Assembly (NCBI GenBank): GCA_016869535.1
Contig: VGDX01000010.1
Span: 44,040 to 108,039 of the forward strand
Direction: 5' to 3'
Length of the DNA: 64,000 bases
DNA from: Alphaproteobacteria bacterium
GTDB taxonomy: Bacteria > Pseudomonadota > Alphaproteobacteria > Rhizobiales > Methyloligellaceae
The notes below the pieces were generated by a model, which was not told the origin of the DNA, ran no database searches, and saw nothing but the letters and a program-made list of their open reading frames with translations. The position numbers were made by a program, and so were the translations under genes. The number at the start of each line of letters is the position of its first letter. The stretch's first letter is position 1. Below, piece by piece: positions 27,376 through 36,137 of this stretch.

Positions 27376-28554
27376 ATGCTCAAGCGCGACCATCAGGTTG
27401 TTCTGCCGACGCAAGCCCGCGCCCCGGGTTTCCGCGTCGAACTCAAAGGCACGACCTTCCGGCTGGTGGCGACCGGCGCCTGGACCGTGGCCGAGGCGAC
27501 CCAACTCGATCAGGCGTTGAAGCGCCTGCGCGTGCCGATTCCACCGACCCCTGACTTCACCGGCGAGATGGACATCGGCGGCATCGCCGAGATCGACACA
27601 GCCGGCGCCTGGCTCCTGCAGCGGACGGCGGCGGCCTGGCAGGCCGGCGGACTACGCACGCATTACGCCGGCGCCACCGAAAGTTTCCGCATCCTCATCG
27701 AGGAGGTGCAGAGCCGCGGCAACGCCAAACGGCCGAAGCTCGAACAAACGAGTTTGCTGACGCAATTCGCCGGCGACATGACCCGCGCGCTGAAAGGCGC
27801 CTGGGACGACGTGATCCAGCTCACTGCCTTTCTCGGCGAGGTCACCGCGGCTTTCTTTCGCCTGTTCCACCAGCCCTGGCGTTTTCGTGCCACCTCCTTC
27901 GTGCATCATCTCGATCACGCGGGCTTGCGCGCGGTGCCGATCATCGCGCTGATCTGCTTTCTGATCGGTGCGGTGGTGATGCAGCAGGGCGTCGTGCAGC
28001 TCCAGCCGTTCGGCGCGGAACCGTTCGCCGTGAACATGGTCGCCATCCTCGCGCTGCGGGAGGTCGGCATCCTGCTCACTGCCATCATGGTCGCCGGCCG
28101 CTCGGGCTCGGCCTTCACCGCCGAGATCGGCTCGATGAAGATGCGCGAAGAGATCGACGCCATGCGCACCCTCGGCATCGATCCGATGGACACGCTCGTA
28201 CTGCCGCGCGTGCTTGCGCTGGTGGTGGCGTTGCCGCTGCTCACTTTCATTGGCGACATCATGGGGCTCGCCGGCGGCGGCTTGATGGCCTTCGGCTTGC
28301 TCGGTCTCGATACGTCCACCTATCTCGACAAGCTGCGCGAGGTGGTTACCTTCCAGCATTTCATGGCCGGCATGATCAAGGCGCCGTTCGCCGCCATCAT
28401 CATCGCGCTGGTCGGATGCCTCGAAGGCCTGAAGGTCGAGGGCAGCGCCGAGTCGCTCGGCAAGCATGTGACCAGCGCCGTGGTCAAGGCCATCTTCCTG
28501 GTGATCGTCCTGGATGCGGTCTTTGCCATGTTTCTGTCGGGGATCGGGGTGTGA
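27376..28554 (+). CDS. mlaE: STAS-MlaE fusion, lipid-transport ABC permease
   Basis: Inner-membrane permease of a retrograde or anterograde phospholipid transporter. Residues 15-115 form a STAS-like domain, with GEMDIGGIAEIDTAGAWLLQR matching MlaB. Residues 150-390 form the MlaE permease, with VPIIALICFLIGAVVMQQG, MKMREEIDAMRTLGIDPMDTLVLPRV and a final four-helix core. In E. coli these two parts are separate proteins, MlaB and MlaE; fusion is common in rhizobia. It overlaps the ATPase gene by four bases (GTGTGA) and begins a four-gene operon. Confidence 0.94.
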   Translation: MLKRDHQVVLPTQARAPGFRVELKGTTFRLVATGAWTVAEATQLDQALKRLRVPIPPTPDFTGEMDIGGIAEIDTAGAWLLQRTAAAWQAGGLRTHYAGATESFRILIEEVQSRGNAKRPKLEQTSLLTQFAGDMTRALKGAWDDVIQLTAFLGEVTAAFFRLFHQPWRFRATSFVHHLDHAGLRAVPIIALICFLIGAVVMQQGVVQLQPFGAEPFAVNMVAILALREVGILLTAIMVAGRSGSAFTAEIGSMKMREEIDAMRTLGIDPMDTLVLPRVLALVVALPLLTFIGDIMGLAGGGLMAFGLLGLDTSTYLDKLREVVTFQHFMAGMIKAPFAAIIIALVGCLEGLKVEGSAESLGKHVTSAVVKAIFLVIVLDAVFAMFLSGIGV

Positions 28555-29351
28555 TCTTCGAGAACGGCAAAGAGGTGGTGATACGCGTGCGCGGGCTCGC
28601 CAAGAGCTTCGGCAGCCACCGCATCTGGAACAGTCTCGATCTCGACGTCTATCGCGGCGAGATCCTGGCGATCGTCGGCGGCTCGGGCCAGGGCAAGTCG
28701 GTGCTGATGCGGGTGATCACCGGGCTCGTTATCCCGGATGCGGGCCAGGTCTCCTTGTTCGGGCGGAGCGTCAAGCAGATCACGCCGCAAGACCGCGTCG
28801 ATATCGAGAAGCGCTGGGGCATCCTGTTCCAGGACGGCGCGCTGTTCTCATCGCTCACCGTGCTCCAGAACATCCAGGTGCCGATGCGCGAGCATCTCGA
28901 ACTGCCGCAGGCGATGATGGACGATCTCGCTTTCCTCAAGCTCACCATGGTCGGATTGCCGCCTGACGCCGCCTATAAATTCCCCTCGGAGCTCTCCGGG
29001 GGCATGCGCAAGCGGGCAGGGCTCGCCAGGGCGCTCGCGCTCGACCCGGAAATCGTGTTCCTGGACGAGCCCACGGCGGGCCTCGATCCGATCGGCGCCA
29101 CGGACTTCGATCACCTGATTCGCAAGCTACAACAAACACTTGGCCTTACGGTCTATATGGTGACCCACGACCTTGATACCATCTTCACGGTGGCCGACCG
29201 GGTCGCGGTCTTGGCCGACCAGAAGATTGTGCGGACGGGATCGCCGAGCGAATTGCAGCACCATCCCAATCATCCGTGGATCAAGGAGTATTTCTGCGGC
29301 GAGCGGGCGCGGGCAGCTTCGCCTGGACAACGGCCGCGAATACCGGCCTAA
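28551..29351 (+). CDS. mlaF: Phospholipid-transport ABC ATPase
   Basis: ATPase subunit driving the MlaE/MlaD lipid transporter. The GTG overlapping the mlaE stop starts a 266-residue protein. It has Walker A GGSGQGKS, the Q-loop LFQDGALFSSLTV, signature LSGGMRKRAGLARAL, Walker B IVFLDEPTAGLDP and switch His in VTHDLDT, all intact. The residues following the signature (MRKRAGLARAL) are those of the MlaF branch. The C-terminal 20 residues (GERARAASPGQRPRIPA) are an unstructured tail. Confidence 0.95.
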   Translation: MIFENGKEVVIRVRGLAKSFGSHRIWNSLDLDVYRGEILAIVGGSGQGKSVLMRVITGLVIPDAGQVSLFGRSVKQITPQDRVDIEKRWGILFQDGALFSSLTVLQNIQVPMREHLELPQAMMDDLAFLKLTMVGLPPDAAYKFPSELSGGMRKRAGLARALALDPEIVFLDEPTAGLDPIGATDFDHLIRKLQQTLGLTVYMVTHDLDTIFTVADRVAVLADQKIVRTGSPSELQHHPNHPWIKEYFCGERARAASPGQRPRIPA

Positions 29352-29383
29352 CGCTCATGTCGCGTCTTTAAGGAATCGTCTGG

Positions 29384-30220
29384 ATGGAAACCAAAGCCAA
29401 TTATCTGATGATCGGCGGTTTCGTGCTCGGCATACTCGCGCTCGCCTTCATCTTCGTGTTCTGGATGAGCAATTTCACCGCGGGCGGGAAGCAATATTAC
29501 GTCGTGTTCCAGGGGTCCGTCGCGGGGCTCACGAGCGGCTCTCCCGTCCTGCTTAACGGGCTCAGGATCGGCGAGGTGCAATCCTTCGAGCTCGATCCAA
29601 ACGATGCGCGCAAAGTCCGGGTGCTGGTGAGCGTGCGGGAAGGTACGCCGGTCCGTACCGATTCGCGCGCGAGCATGCATTCCATGGGCTTGACCGGCGG
29701 CAGCGCTATCGAAATCACCCCCGGCACGCCCGAGGAGCCTCTGCTCGTGGCCAGCGCGGTCGATCCGATCCCGACCATCAAGTCCGATCCCGGCAGCGGC
29801 CAAGGCCTGTTTGACGCCGCGCCGGCGGCTTTGAATAATGCCAATGTATTACTGTCCCGTCTCAACGAGTTAGTCGCCGAAAATCAGCAGTCGATCAACA
29901 CGACGGTAACCAATGTGGAACAGTTCACCACTATGCTGAACGGCCAGAGGGAGGAGATCAGCCAGGCTATTACTTCGGTCAGCGAGGGGGCACAGTCCTT
30001 CAGGGACTTGAGCAGCAAGCTTGAAGTCTCGCTCGGCGACAACGTGGATCAGTTGACCCGCACGGCAAATGACGGAATGCAGGAATTTGCCGCTTTCATG
30101 CGGGAAGGGCGCCGCGCCGCGGCAACGTTGAACCGTATTCTGGAAAAGTTCGAGGCTAATCCCAGGGGATTTTTGCTTGGTGGAAGTCAGGTCCCGGAAT
30201 ACACTCCAAGAGGCCGATAA
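29384..30220 (+). CDS. mlaD: MCE-domain lipid-binding protein
   Basis: Periplasmic, membrane-anchored substrate-binding subunit of the Mla transporter. One helix at residues 7-29 (MIGGFVLGILALAFIFVFW) is followed by a single MCE domain, QYYVVFQGSVAGLTSGSPV through SAIEITPG, at about residues 40-115. The C-terminal 130 residues are predicted helical coiled coil (LNNANVLLSRLNELVAENQ). The gene follows mlaF by 32 bases. Its last 44 bases extend beyond the upstream-most possible start of the next gene. Confidence 0.93.
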   Translation: METKANYLMIGGFVLGILALAFIFVFWMSNFTAGGKQYYVVFQGSVAGLTSGSPVLLNGLRIGEVQSFELDPNDARKVRVLVSVREGTPVRTDSRASMHSMGLTGGSAIEITPGTPEEPLLVASAVDPIPTIKSDPGSGQGLFDAAPAALNNANVLLSRLNELVAENQQSINTTVTNVEQFTTMLNGQREEISQAITSVSEGAQSFRDLSSKLEVSLGDNVDQLTRTANDGMQEFAAFMREGRRAAATLNRILEKFEANPRGFLLGGSQVPEYTPRGR

Positions 30221-30269
30221 AGGCGCCTTTTGGTCGCCATGGCGTGCCCTCTTGAAGGGGCGGTCGGAG

Positions 30270-30845
30270 ATGTATCGGTCGGCTCCAATATTTGTGGTCT
30301 GCTTGCTGTGCCTGGTGGCCTTCGGGTGCACCTCCAGGGCGCCGGCGACGTATGACCTCGTCGCCCCGCGCGCCTTTGCCGGCAAGAAGGCGCCCTATCA
30401 GCTCGTGGTCTACGAGCCGACCACCGTCAGCGCGCTCGAAAGCAATCGCCTCATGGTGCGGCCGCAAGCCGACCAGGTGTCCTATTACAAGGGGGTGGCC
30501 TGGAGCGACCGGCTGCCGGTCCTGGTGCAGGCCCGCCTGATCGAGAGCTTCCAGAATTCCGGCGCGGTGAAATCGGTGAGCAGTACTTCCGGCCAATATG
30601 GCCTCGCCACCGAAATCCGCGCTTTTCAGGTCGATGTCACCGCGAGCGGCACCGCCGTCGAGGTGGATATCTTCGCCAAGCTGATCGACACCGGCTCGGG
30701 GCGGGTGATTGCCACCAGGGGATTCAGCTCGCGCGTGCCGGCGCGGACCGACGCGCCTGACGATGTGATCGCCGCGCTGAACCAGGCCTTCACCAAAGTG
30801 GTGCAAGACACCACGATTTGGGTCGCGGCCTCGAGCCGCGCCTAA
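30270..30845 (+). CDS. ABC-type transport auxiliary lipoprotein (PqiC/LptE-like)
   Basis: From the ATG at 30270 the 191-residue protein has a lipoprotein signal, IFVVCLLCLVAFGC, with the lipobox Cys at about residue 17. The ABC-type auxiliary domain follows, with TYDLVAPRAFAG, VYEPTTVSALESNRLMVRP, WSDRLPVLVQARLIESF and ALNQAFTKV. Such lipoproteins are the outer-membrane partner in Mce/Pqi-type lipid transport, where E. coli Mla uses MlaA and MlaC instead. It completes a permease-ATPase-MCE-lipoprotein set. Confidence 0.88.
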   Translation: MYRSAPIFVVCLLCLVAFGCTSRAPATYDLVAPRAFAGKKAPYQLVVYEPTTVSALESNRLMVRPQADQVSYYKGVAWSDRLPVLVQARLIESFQNSGAVKSVSSTSGQYGLATEIRAFQVDVTASGTAVEVDIFAKLIDTGSGRVIATRGFSSRVPARTDAPDDVIAALNQAFTKVVQDTTIWVAASSRA

Positions 30846-30904
30846 AGCGGCGCGGCCTCACCCGCGTTCCCATAAGGACCGGGCAAGACCGCGCCGTCAC
30901 GCGT

Positions 30905-31618
30905 CTAATAGCAGGGCGGGTAGGGGTAGTAGCCGCAATAAGGACCTTGGCCGTAATAGCCGGGCCCGTAATACGGCGTGGTCGCCGCCGCGGCACCAAT
31001 GGCGCCGATGGCAGCGCCGGTGGCGAAGGCAGCGCCTGGACGGCCGTACCACGCGCCATGCCAGGCCGGCCCGTGGCCGACCACGACATCCCCGCCATGC
31101 CATCCGCCGCCGCCGCCGACATGCACGGCGAAGCGGTCGATGAACAAAGCGGCGGCGCCGGAAGCGCCGGAGAGATCGCCCTCGAGCACGGACACATTGA
31201 ACGTCAGTTTGTCGCCATCGAGTTTCGGCGTCTTGAGCGTCACCACGGCATCAACGACCGCATCGCCCTCATTGCTCAGCACCGAGATGGTCGCGTTCGG
31301 CGGGTTCTTGGCGAAGCTGTCCTGCCCCTCGTCCCACTCCTTGATGAAATGCGACGTGAGCACATGTCCCGCCGCCCGCACCGGGCGATCGGCGAACACG
31401 ATGGAATTCGGACCGACGCCGGTCAGCGTCAGCGTGTTGCCTTCAAGCGTCGCGCCGCGCGCGTTGATCACGGCGAGCGATGGGATCATCTCTTGCTTGG
31501 ACGGGCCGATGGGTTTTTTAGCGGGATGACTGATCGCATCCTCGGCGAATGCCAGATGCGGGCTTGCGAGCAAGGCGGCGAGTACGACGGCCGCACATGC
31601 AATACGGTTCGCGAACAT
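30905..31618 (-). CDS. Secreted protein with Gly/Tyr-rich tail, unknown function
   Basis: 237 residues with a Sec signal peptide cleaved after AFA at about residue 25. The middle region, residues 45-160, is a beta-rich domain with NARGATLEGNTLTLTGVGPN and GDAVVDAVVTLKTPKLDG. The tail, residues 165-237, is low-complexity: His/Gly-rich (GGGGGWHGGDVVVGHGPAWH), then AFATGAAIGAIGAAAATT, then Tyr/Pro/Gly repeats to the end. The tail resembles GXWXG- or PYYGPG-type extracellular proteins. No known enzyme motif. Confidence 0.75.
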   Translation of the reverse strand: MFANRIACAAVVLAALLASPHLAFAEDAISHPAKKPIGPSKQEMIPSLAVINARGATLEGNTLTLTGVGPNSIVFADRPVRAAGHVLTSHFIKEWDEGQDSFAKNPPNATISVLSNEGDAVVDAVVTLKTPKLDGDKLTFNVSVLEGDLSGASGAAALFIDRFAVHVGGGGGWHGGDVVVGHGPAWHGAWYGRPGAAFATGAAIGAIGAAAATTPYYGPGYYGQGPYCGYYPYPPCY

Positions 31619-31799
31619 GCGTGTTCCTTTCTGTGGGGGATATGTCAGCTACGGGTCCCGGACTTGGGACCGCAGTAGAATAGCAGAGATTCAGAAAGCT
31701 GTGCGCACGTTCATGTGAGGAAAAAAACGGCATTACACACAACGCCCGACCCGGCGCTGGGCGGTTCACCCGATGCGCTGTTGACTCGTGGCGCCGGTT

Positions 31800-32081
31800 C
31801 TATTGCCGGCTTTTCACGAACCAGATGATGGCGAGGAAAATCAGCGAGCCGATAAAGGCCGCGACGATGTCGCGCAGCGAGATCGACCACGCCGCGAGCC
31901 CTGGCCACAGATTGAACAAGCCGAAGATGGCGCCGCCGATCAAGGCACCGACCAAGCCGACACCGATTCCGGTCCAGCGGCCGAGACCTTCGCGGCTTCC
32001 CGTCACCACGGCCGCGGCAAGCGTCCCGGCAATGGCGCCAACCACAATCCAAACCACGATCTGGCTGAGTGTAATGGTCAT
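31800..32081 (-). CDS. GlsB/YeaQ/YmgE-family small membrane protein
   Basis: 93 residues with three hydrophobic helices and glycine-rich turns: VGAIAGTLAAAVV, GVGLVGALIGGAIFGLF and DIVAAFIGSLIFLAIIWFV. This is the transglycosylase-associated or YeaQ pattern, usually induced by stress. The molecular role is unknown. A single-gene unit between the Gly/Tyr-rich secreted protein and the SphA-like gene, all on the minus strand. Confidence 0.85.
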   Translation of the reverse strand: MTITLSQIVVWIVVGAIAGTLAAAVVTGSREGLGRWTGIGVGLVGALIGGAIFGLFNLWPGLAAWSISLRDIVAAFIGSLIFLAIIWFVKSRQ

Positions 32082-32105
32082 TGCATCCCCCCTTTCAGAA
32101 GGCGG

Positions 32106-33101
32106 TTAAAACTTGAAGGTTACAGCCGCATCCCAGACTTCGCCTTCGAACGTGTTCTTGGCGTCGAACTCTTTATAATATTTGGCAATGAAGGTGAGGG
32201 GAGTGGGCGTGCCGGCGCCCATCGTATAGGTGATGATCGGGCCGGCGCCGAACACGCGCGACTCGAAAGCGCCGAGACGCGCGCCGGCGCCGCTGTCACC
32301 GGTGACCTGGATCATGCCGTAACCCACGGCTCCGAAGCCCCACGGTCCGAAATTCTTGGTGATCGAGCCTTCGACGTTGACGATATTGCCGGTCGTGTAA
32401 TCGGTCTCGGTGTTTTCCCAATTCACCGAATAGACGGTCATGCCCGAGACCTGCCAGCCAGTCGCCGGATCGAAATATGTGACGGCGATCTGCGGCATGA
32501 ACGCCCAATGGTTCAGGCTTGTGTTGGCGAGCTGCCGCCGGCTGTAATCGCCGGTCGGCGCCAGGAAGTAAAAGTTGGTGGCCCAGTTGAGTTTGCCGTG
32601 ATGCCAGCCGAGCATCAGCGGCGAGAAAACCGTATCGCCGATTGCGAGATTGGTGTCGCCGCGCTCGATATTGAAAGGCCCGAAAGATCGTCCCCGTGGG
32701 CCGGTGAAAACGGGAATCTCGATGCCGACATCCACGTCCATGGCGACCATGGTCGGCAGCGCGGCAACGGCGTAGGTGCCACCCAGAATCTTCCACGGGG
32801 TGACGTAGCTCATGCCGAGCAGGGTGGCGCGCATTTCCTGCTCCACTTCGAGTCCGATCCTGCCATTGAAGATCGTGGTTTCGGCAGCACCGTTATAGTT
32901 ATAGAGGTCGGTACGGATATAGACGCCCGGCACGGGCGGTATGAGCCCGGAGAAAATATCGGTATATCCTTTGAGCCAGGGCCCCGTGCCGAACTCGGCG
33001 GCGTGCGACACCGTTCCGGCCATCAAGGCGGCTATCAGTGTCGCAGAACCGACACACGCCGTGCGCAACCGCTTGGCGAGAGTCTTGGCCGCCGCATCCA
33101 T
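32106..33101 (-). CDS. SphA/MetA-like outer-membrane protein (phenol-degradation transporter family)
   Basis: 331 residues from the ATG at 33101, preceded by GGGGGGAAAGG. A signal peptide ends at about SHA|AEFGTG. The remainder is a run of amphipathic beta strands with aromatic girdles (GTGPWLKGYTDIFSGLIPPVPGVY, DYNYNGAAET-like) and ends in FKF, the terminal aromatic typical of outer-membrane barrels. The family includes SphA and the meta-pathway phenol-degradation proteins and is thought to import hydrophobic substrates. It is divergent from the arylsulfatase operon, which suggests a shared substrate. Confidence 0.8.
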   Translation of the reverse strand: MDAAAKTLAKRLRTACVGSATLIAALMAGTVSHAAEFGTGPWLKGYTDIFSGLIPPVPGVYIRTDLYNYNGAAETTIFNGRIGLEVEQEMRATLLGMSYVTPWKILGGTYAVAALPTMVAMDVDVGIEIPVFTGPRGRSFGPFNIERGDTNLAIGDTVFSPLMLGWHHGKLNWATNFYFLAPTGDYSRRQLANTSLNHWAFMPQIAVTYFDPATGWQVSGMTVYSVNWENTETDYTTGNIVNVEGSITKNFGPWGFGAVGYGMIQVTGDSGAGARLGAFESRVFGAGPIITYTMGAGTPTPLTFIAKYYKEFDAKNTFEGEVWDAAVTFKF

Positions 33102-33382
33102 GCCTTTCCCCCCTTTTCGCCGGCCCCGATTGATTGGCTCATTTAGGCGCAACGAAACCGCTCAATTGATGCAATCGAGTCGGCATGGTTTTGCACATTC
33201 CATACCTGCGTCATGATTCCGTCAACGAGATATGCGGCCGGGTGGGGAACGATCCGATCGCCTGTGGCACATCGGCAACGTTCTCTGAGATCGGATTTCA
33301 AGGGTGCCCTTCCAAAACGTTGTCATCTAGAATGGCCCGTCTGACGCTGACGAACGATAAATCACGGTAAAGAGAGGGAGGA

Positions 33383-35095
33383 ATGATGAGCGCGAAACAG
33401 GACCATTCCGATTCGGATCAGCAAACCGCCAACAGTCTCGATCGCAGATCGGTGCTTCTGACCGGCGCCTCTCTCTTCGCACTGGCGGCAGTCGGCAAAT
33501 CGGCAAGTCCGGCCGCGGCGCAGACGGATCAATCGGCGTCACCAATGTCGGCCTCGGGCGCCAAGCCGAACATCCTGTTCATCATGGGCGACGATATCGG
33601 CTGGTTCAATATCGGCGCTTACAATCGCGGCATGATGGCGGGCAGCACGCCCAATCTCGACAAGCTCGCTGCCGAGGGTACGCTGTTAACCGATTACTAC
33701 GCCGAGGCGAGTTGCACCGCGGGCCGCGCCAATTTCATCACCGGCGAGTTGCCGATCCGCACCGGACTGACCACGGTCGGCCAGGCCGGCGCCACGGTCG
33801 GCATGCCCGACAAGGCGCCGACCATCGCCACTGTGCTGAAATCGATGGGCTACGCCACCGGACAATTCGGCAAGAACCATCTCGGCGACCGCAACGAATA
33901 TCTGCCGACATTGCACGGCTTCGACGAGTTCTGGGGCTATCTCTATCATCTCGACGCGATGGAGGACCCGTTCCACCGCAACTATCCGCAAGCGCTCAGG
34001 GACAAAGTCGGCCCGCGCAATCTCTTGCATTGCCTCGCCACCGACGAGGACGATCCGACGGTCGATCCGCGCTGGGGCAAGGTCGGCAAGCAGAAGATCA
34101 CCGACGAAGGGCCGCTGCCGCCGCACCCCATGCCCGGCATCAAATACGACATGGAGACAGTGGACGGCGTCATCCTCGACAAGACCAAGGGATTCATCTC
34201 CCAGGCCAAGGCCGACGGCAAACCCTTCTTCGTGTGGATGAACCCGACGCGCATGCACATCATCACGCATCTCTCCGACAAATATCAGGACATGCGCAAT
34301 TCCGAGAATGGCTGGTCGATCCAGGAAGCGGGCATGAAGCAGCTCGACGACGTGGTCGGCGGTATCTTGCAGCATCTCAAGGATGAAGGGCTCGACGACA
34401 ATACCATCGTCGTGTTCTCCACCGACAACGGTGCCGAGAACTTCACCTGGCCCGACGGCGGTCAAACGCCCTTCGCCGGGGCCAAAGGCACGGCGCTCGA
34501 AGGCGGGTTCCGCGTGCCGTGCATCCTGCGCTGGCACGGACAAGTTCCGGCCGGCAAGATCGAGAACAATCTCATGTCGGGACTCGACTGGTTCCCGACC
34601 CTCGTTGCCGCCGCCGGCAATCCCAACATCGTTGCGGAGCTGCTGGCCGGCAAGGAGCTGAACGGCAAGACCTACAAGGTCCATCTCGACGGCTACAATC
34701 AGCTCGATTTCATCACCGGCAAAGGACCGACCAAGCGGAACGAGATTTTCTATTTCACCGAGACGACGCTCGGCGCGGTGCGTATCGGCGATTACAAATA
34801 CCGGTTTACCGATCAGCCGGGGGGCTGGCTCGGCAACACCATCCACCTCGATTGGCCGGTCCTGACCAATCTCCGGCTCGATCCGTTCGAACGGACCAGC
34901 ACGCCGGAGCAGTCGATGTTCTTCGCCAACTGGTACGTGTTCGAGTTCTGGCGGTTCGTCTTCGTGCAGCAGGAGGTGGCCAAATTCGGCGAGACCTTCG
35001 TCGAGTTTCCACCGATGCAGACGCCGGCATCGTTCAACCTCGAGGCCGTCAAGGCGCAGATCACCAAGGCGATCGCGGCACGCTCGGGTCAGTAG
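33383..35095 (+). CDS. Arylsulfatase, formylglycine-dependent, Tat-exported
   Basis: Hydrolyses sulfate esters after oxidation of an active-site Cys to formylglycine. Residues 20-38 form a twin-arginine-type signal (DRRSVLLTGASLFALAAVG). The metal site begins NILFIMGDDIGW (residues 63-74). The modified Cys is C111 in CTAGR, fitting the C-x-(P/A)-x-R sulfatase consensus. VFSTDNGAENFTWPDGG gives the second metal ligands. 570 residues is normal. The formylglycine-generating enzyme is two genes downstream, so export of a folded, cytosolically matured enzyme by Tat makes sense. Confidence 0.93.
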   Translation: MMSAKQDHSDSDQQTANSLDRRSVLLTGASLFALAAVGKSASPAAAQTDQSASPMSASGAKPNILFIMGDDIGWFNIGAYNRGMMAGSTPNLDKLAAEGTLLTDYYAEASCTAGRANFITGELPIRTGLTTVGQAGATVGMPDKAPTIATVLKSMGYATGQFGKNHLGDRNEYLPTLHGFDEFWGYLYHLDAMEDPFHRNYPQALRDKVGPRNLLHCLATDEDDPTVDPRWGKVGKQKITDEGPLPPHPMPGIKYDMETVDGVILDKTKGFISQAKADGKPFFVWMNPTRMHIITHLSDKYQDMRNSENGWSIQEAGMKQLDDVVGGILQHLKDEGLDDNTIVVFSTDNGAENFTWPDGGQTPFAGAKGTALEGGFRVPCILRWHGQVPAGKIENNLMSGLDWFPTLVAAAGNPNIVAELLAGKELNGKTYKVHLDGYNQLDFITGKGPTKRNEIFYFTETTLGAVRIGDYKYRFTDQPGGWLGNTIHLDWPVLTNLRLDPFERTSTPEQSMFFANWYVFEFWRFVFVQQEVAKFGETFVEFPPMQTPASFNLEAVKAQITKAIAARSGQ

Positions 35096-35127
35096 CGAAC
35101 GACGGACCAAGGCCGGAGCGGATAGTG

Positions 35128-36057
35128 ATGCGGGAGAGTGCGGCGGGTCGAAGCTGGCTGGTCATCCTCTTGGTGTTGGCGCTGGTCCTGACGCCGCTCA
35201 CCGTCAATGCCTTTCTGATCGACACCGCCACGCGGGCCGCCGCGCCGCGCGATGGCGGCACCATTGTCGAGACGGGCGTCGTGCCGGCGAATGTGAAGGT
35301 TGAAGGCGTCGGCTCAGGCACGCCGATCGTCCTGATCCACGGCTTCGGCGCGGCGCTCGACTGGTGGGACGAGATAGCGCCAACCCTCGCCGCCGAGCAC
35401 AAGGTGATACGTCTCGATCTGATCGGCCATGGCGGCACCGAAGCGCCGTCCGACGGCTACAGCATCGAGCGGCAGGCGGCGCTGGTGAAGGGCGTGCTCG
35501 ACAGGCTCGGTGCCGTTCGCATCATAGCCATCGGCCATTCCATGGGCGGTGAGGTCGCGACCAAACTCGCCGAGACGCATCCCGGCCTGATTGAGCGGAT
35601 GGTGCTGATCGATACGCCACCAAAGACCGAGACCGCGGTCAAGGTCCGTGTGCCGGCGATACCGCTCTGGGACGAGCTGATGTGGCGCTTCATCGGCCCG
35701 GAGGATTTCCGCAAGGCGCTGGCGCAAAGATTCGCCCCAGGCTTTAAAGTGCCGGACAAGTTTGTCGCCGATCTCGAGCAGCTGACCTATCGGGCTTTCA
35801 ATTCCGGTCATGCCGGGGGTGTCGATTACGAGAGGTCAAAGCCGGTGTTCGAACGGCTCGCGGCGATCGGCCAGACGCCGCCGCTCCTGGTCATCACCGG
35901 CGCGCAGGATCCCCTGGTGACGCCGGAAAAGGCCAAATTGTACGAACAAGTACCTGGCGCCAAGGTGGCGACGGTTGAAGGCGCCGGTCACTCGCCCATG
36001 GTCGAAAAGCCCGAGCAGACGCTCTCTCTCATCAAGGATTTTCTGGCGCAACCCTAG
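35128..36057 (+). CDS. Alpha/beta hydrolase, membrane-anchored
   Basis: 309 residues starting at the ATG at 35128 (a GTG one codon earlier is possible). The N-terminal helix WLVILLVLALVLTPLTVNAFL anchors or secretes it. The catalytic triad context is clear: oxyanion HGFGAALDWWD, nucleophile Ser in GHSMGGEVA, acid Asp in GAQDPLVTP, and His in GAGHSPMVEKP. The substrate is probably an ester released by or linked to the sulfatase pathway (inference from the operon). It begins 32 bases after the sulfatase. Confidence 0.9.
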   Translation: MRESAAGRSWLVILLVLALVLTPLTVNAFLIDTATRAAAPRDGGTIVETGVVPANVKVEGVGSGTPIVLIHGFGAALDWWDEIAPTLAAEHKVIRLDLIGHGGTEAPSDGYSIERQAALVKGVLDRLGAVRIIAIGHSMGGEVATKLAETHPGLIERMVLIDTPPKTETAVKVRVPAIPLWDELMWRFIGPEDFRKALAQRFAPGFKVPDKFVADLEQLTYRAFNSGHAGGVDYERSKPVFERLAAIGQTPPLLVITGAQDPLVTPEKAKLYEQVPGAKVATVEGAGHSPMVEKPEQTLSLIKDFLAQP

Positions 36058-36137
36058 GCTAAAACTCCCGACGTCAAATGAGGACATGCGGTGGGCGCTT
36101 CAGGGTTATAGTCTTGCACCGCTTAAGGAGGGTCAGG

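Noticed and set aside
34519..35127. Extended N-terminus of the alpha/beta hydrolase frame inside the arylsulfatase gene
   Set aside because: The first 203 codons are antisense-like basic text overlapping the sulfatase. The membrane helix and hydrolase fold begin at 35128.
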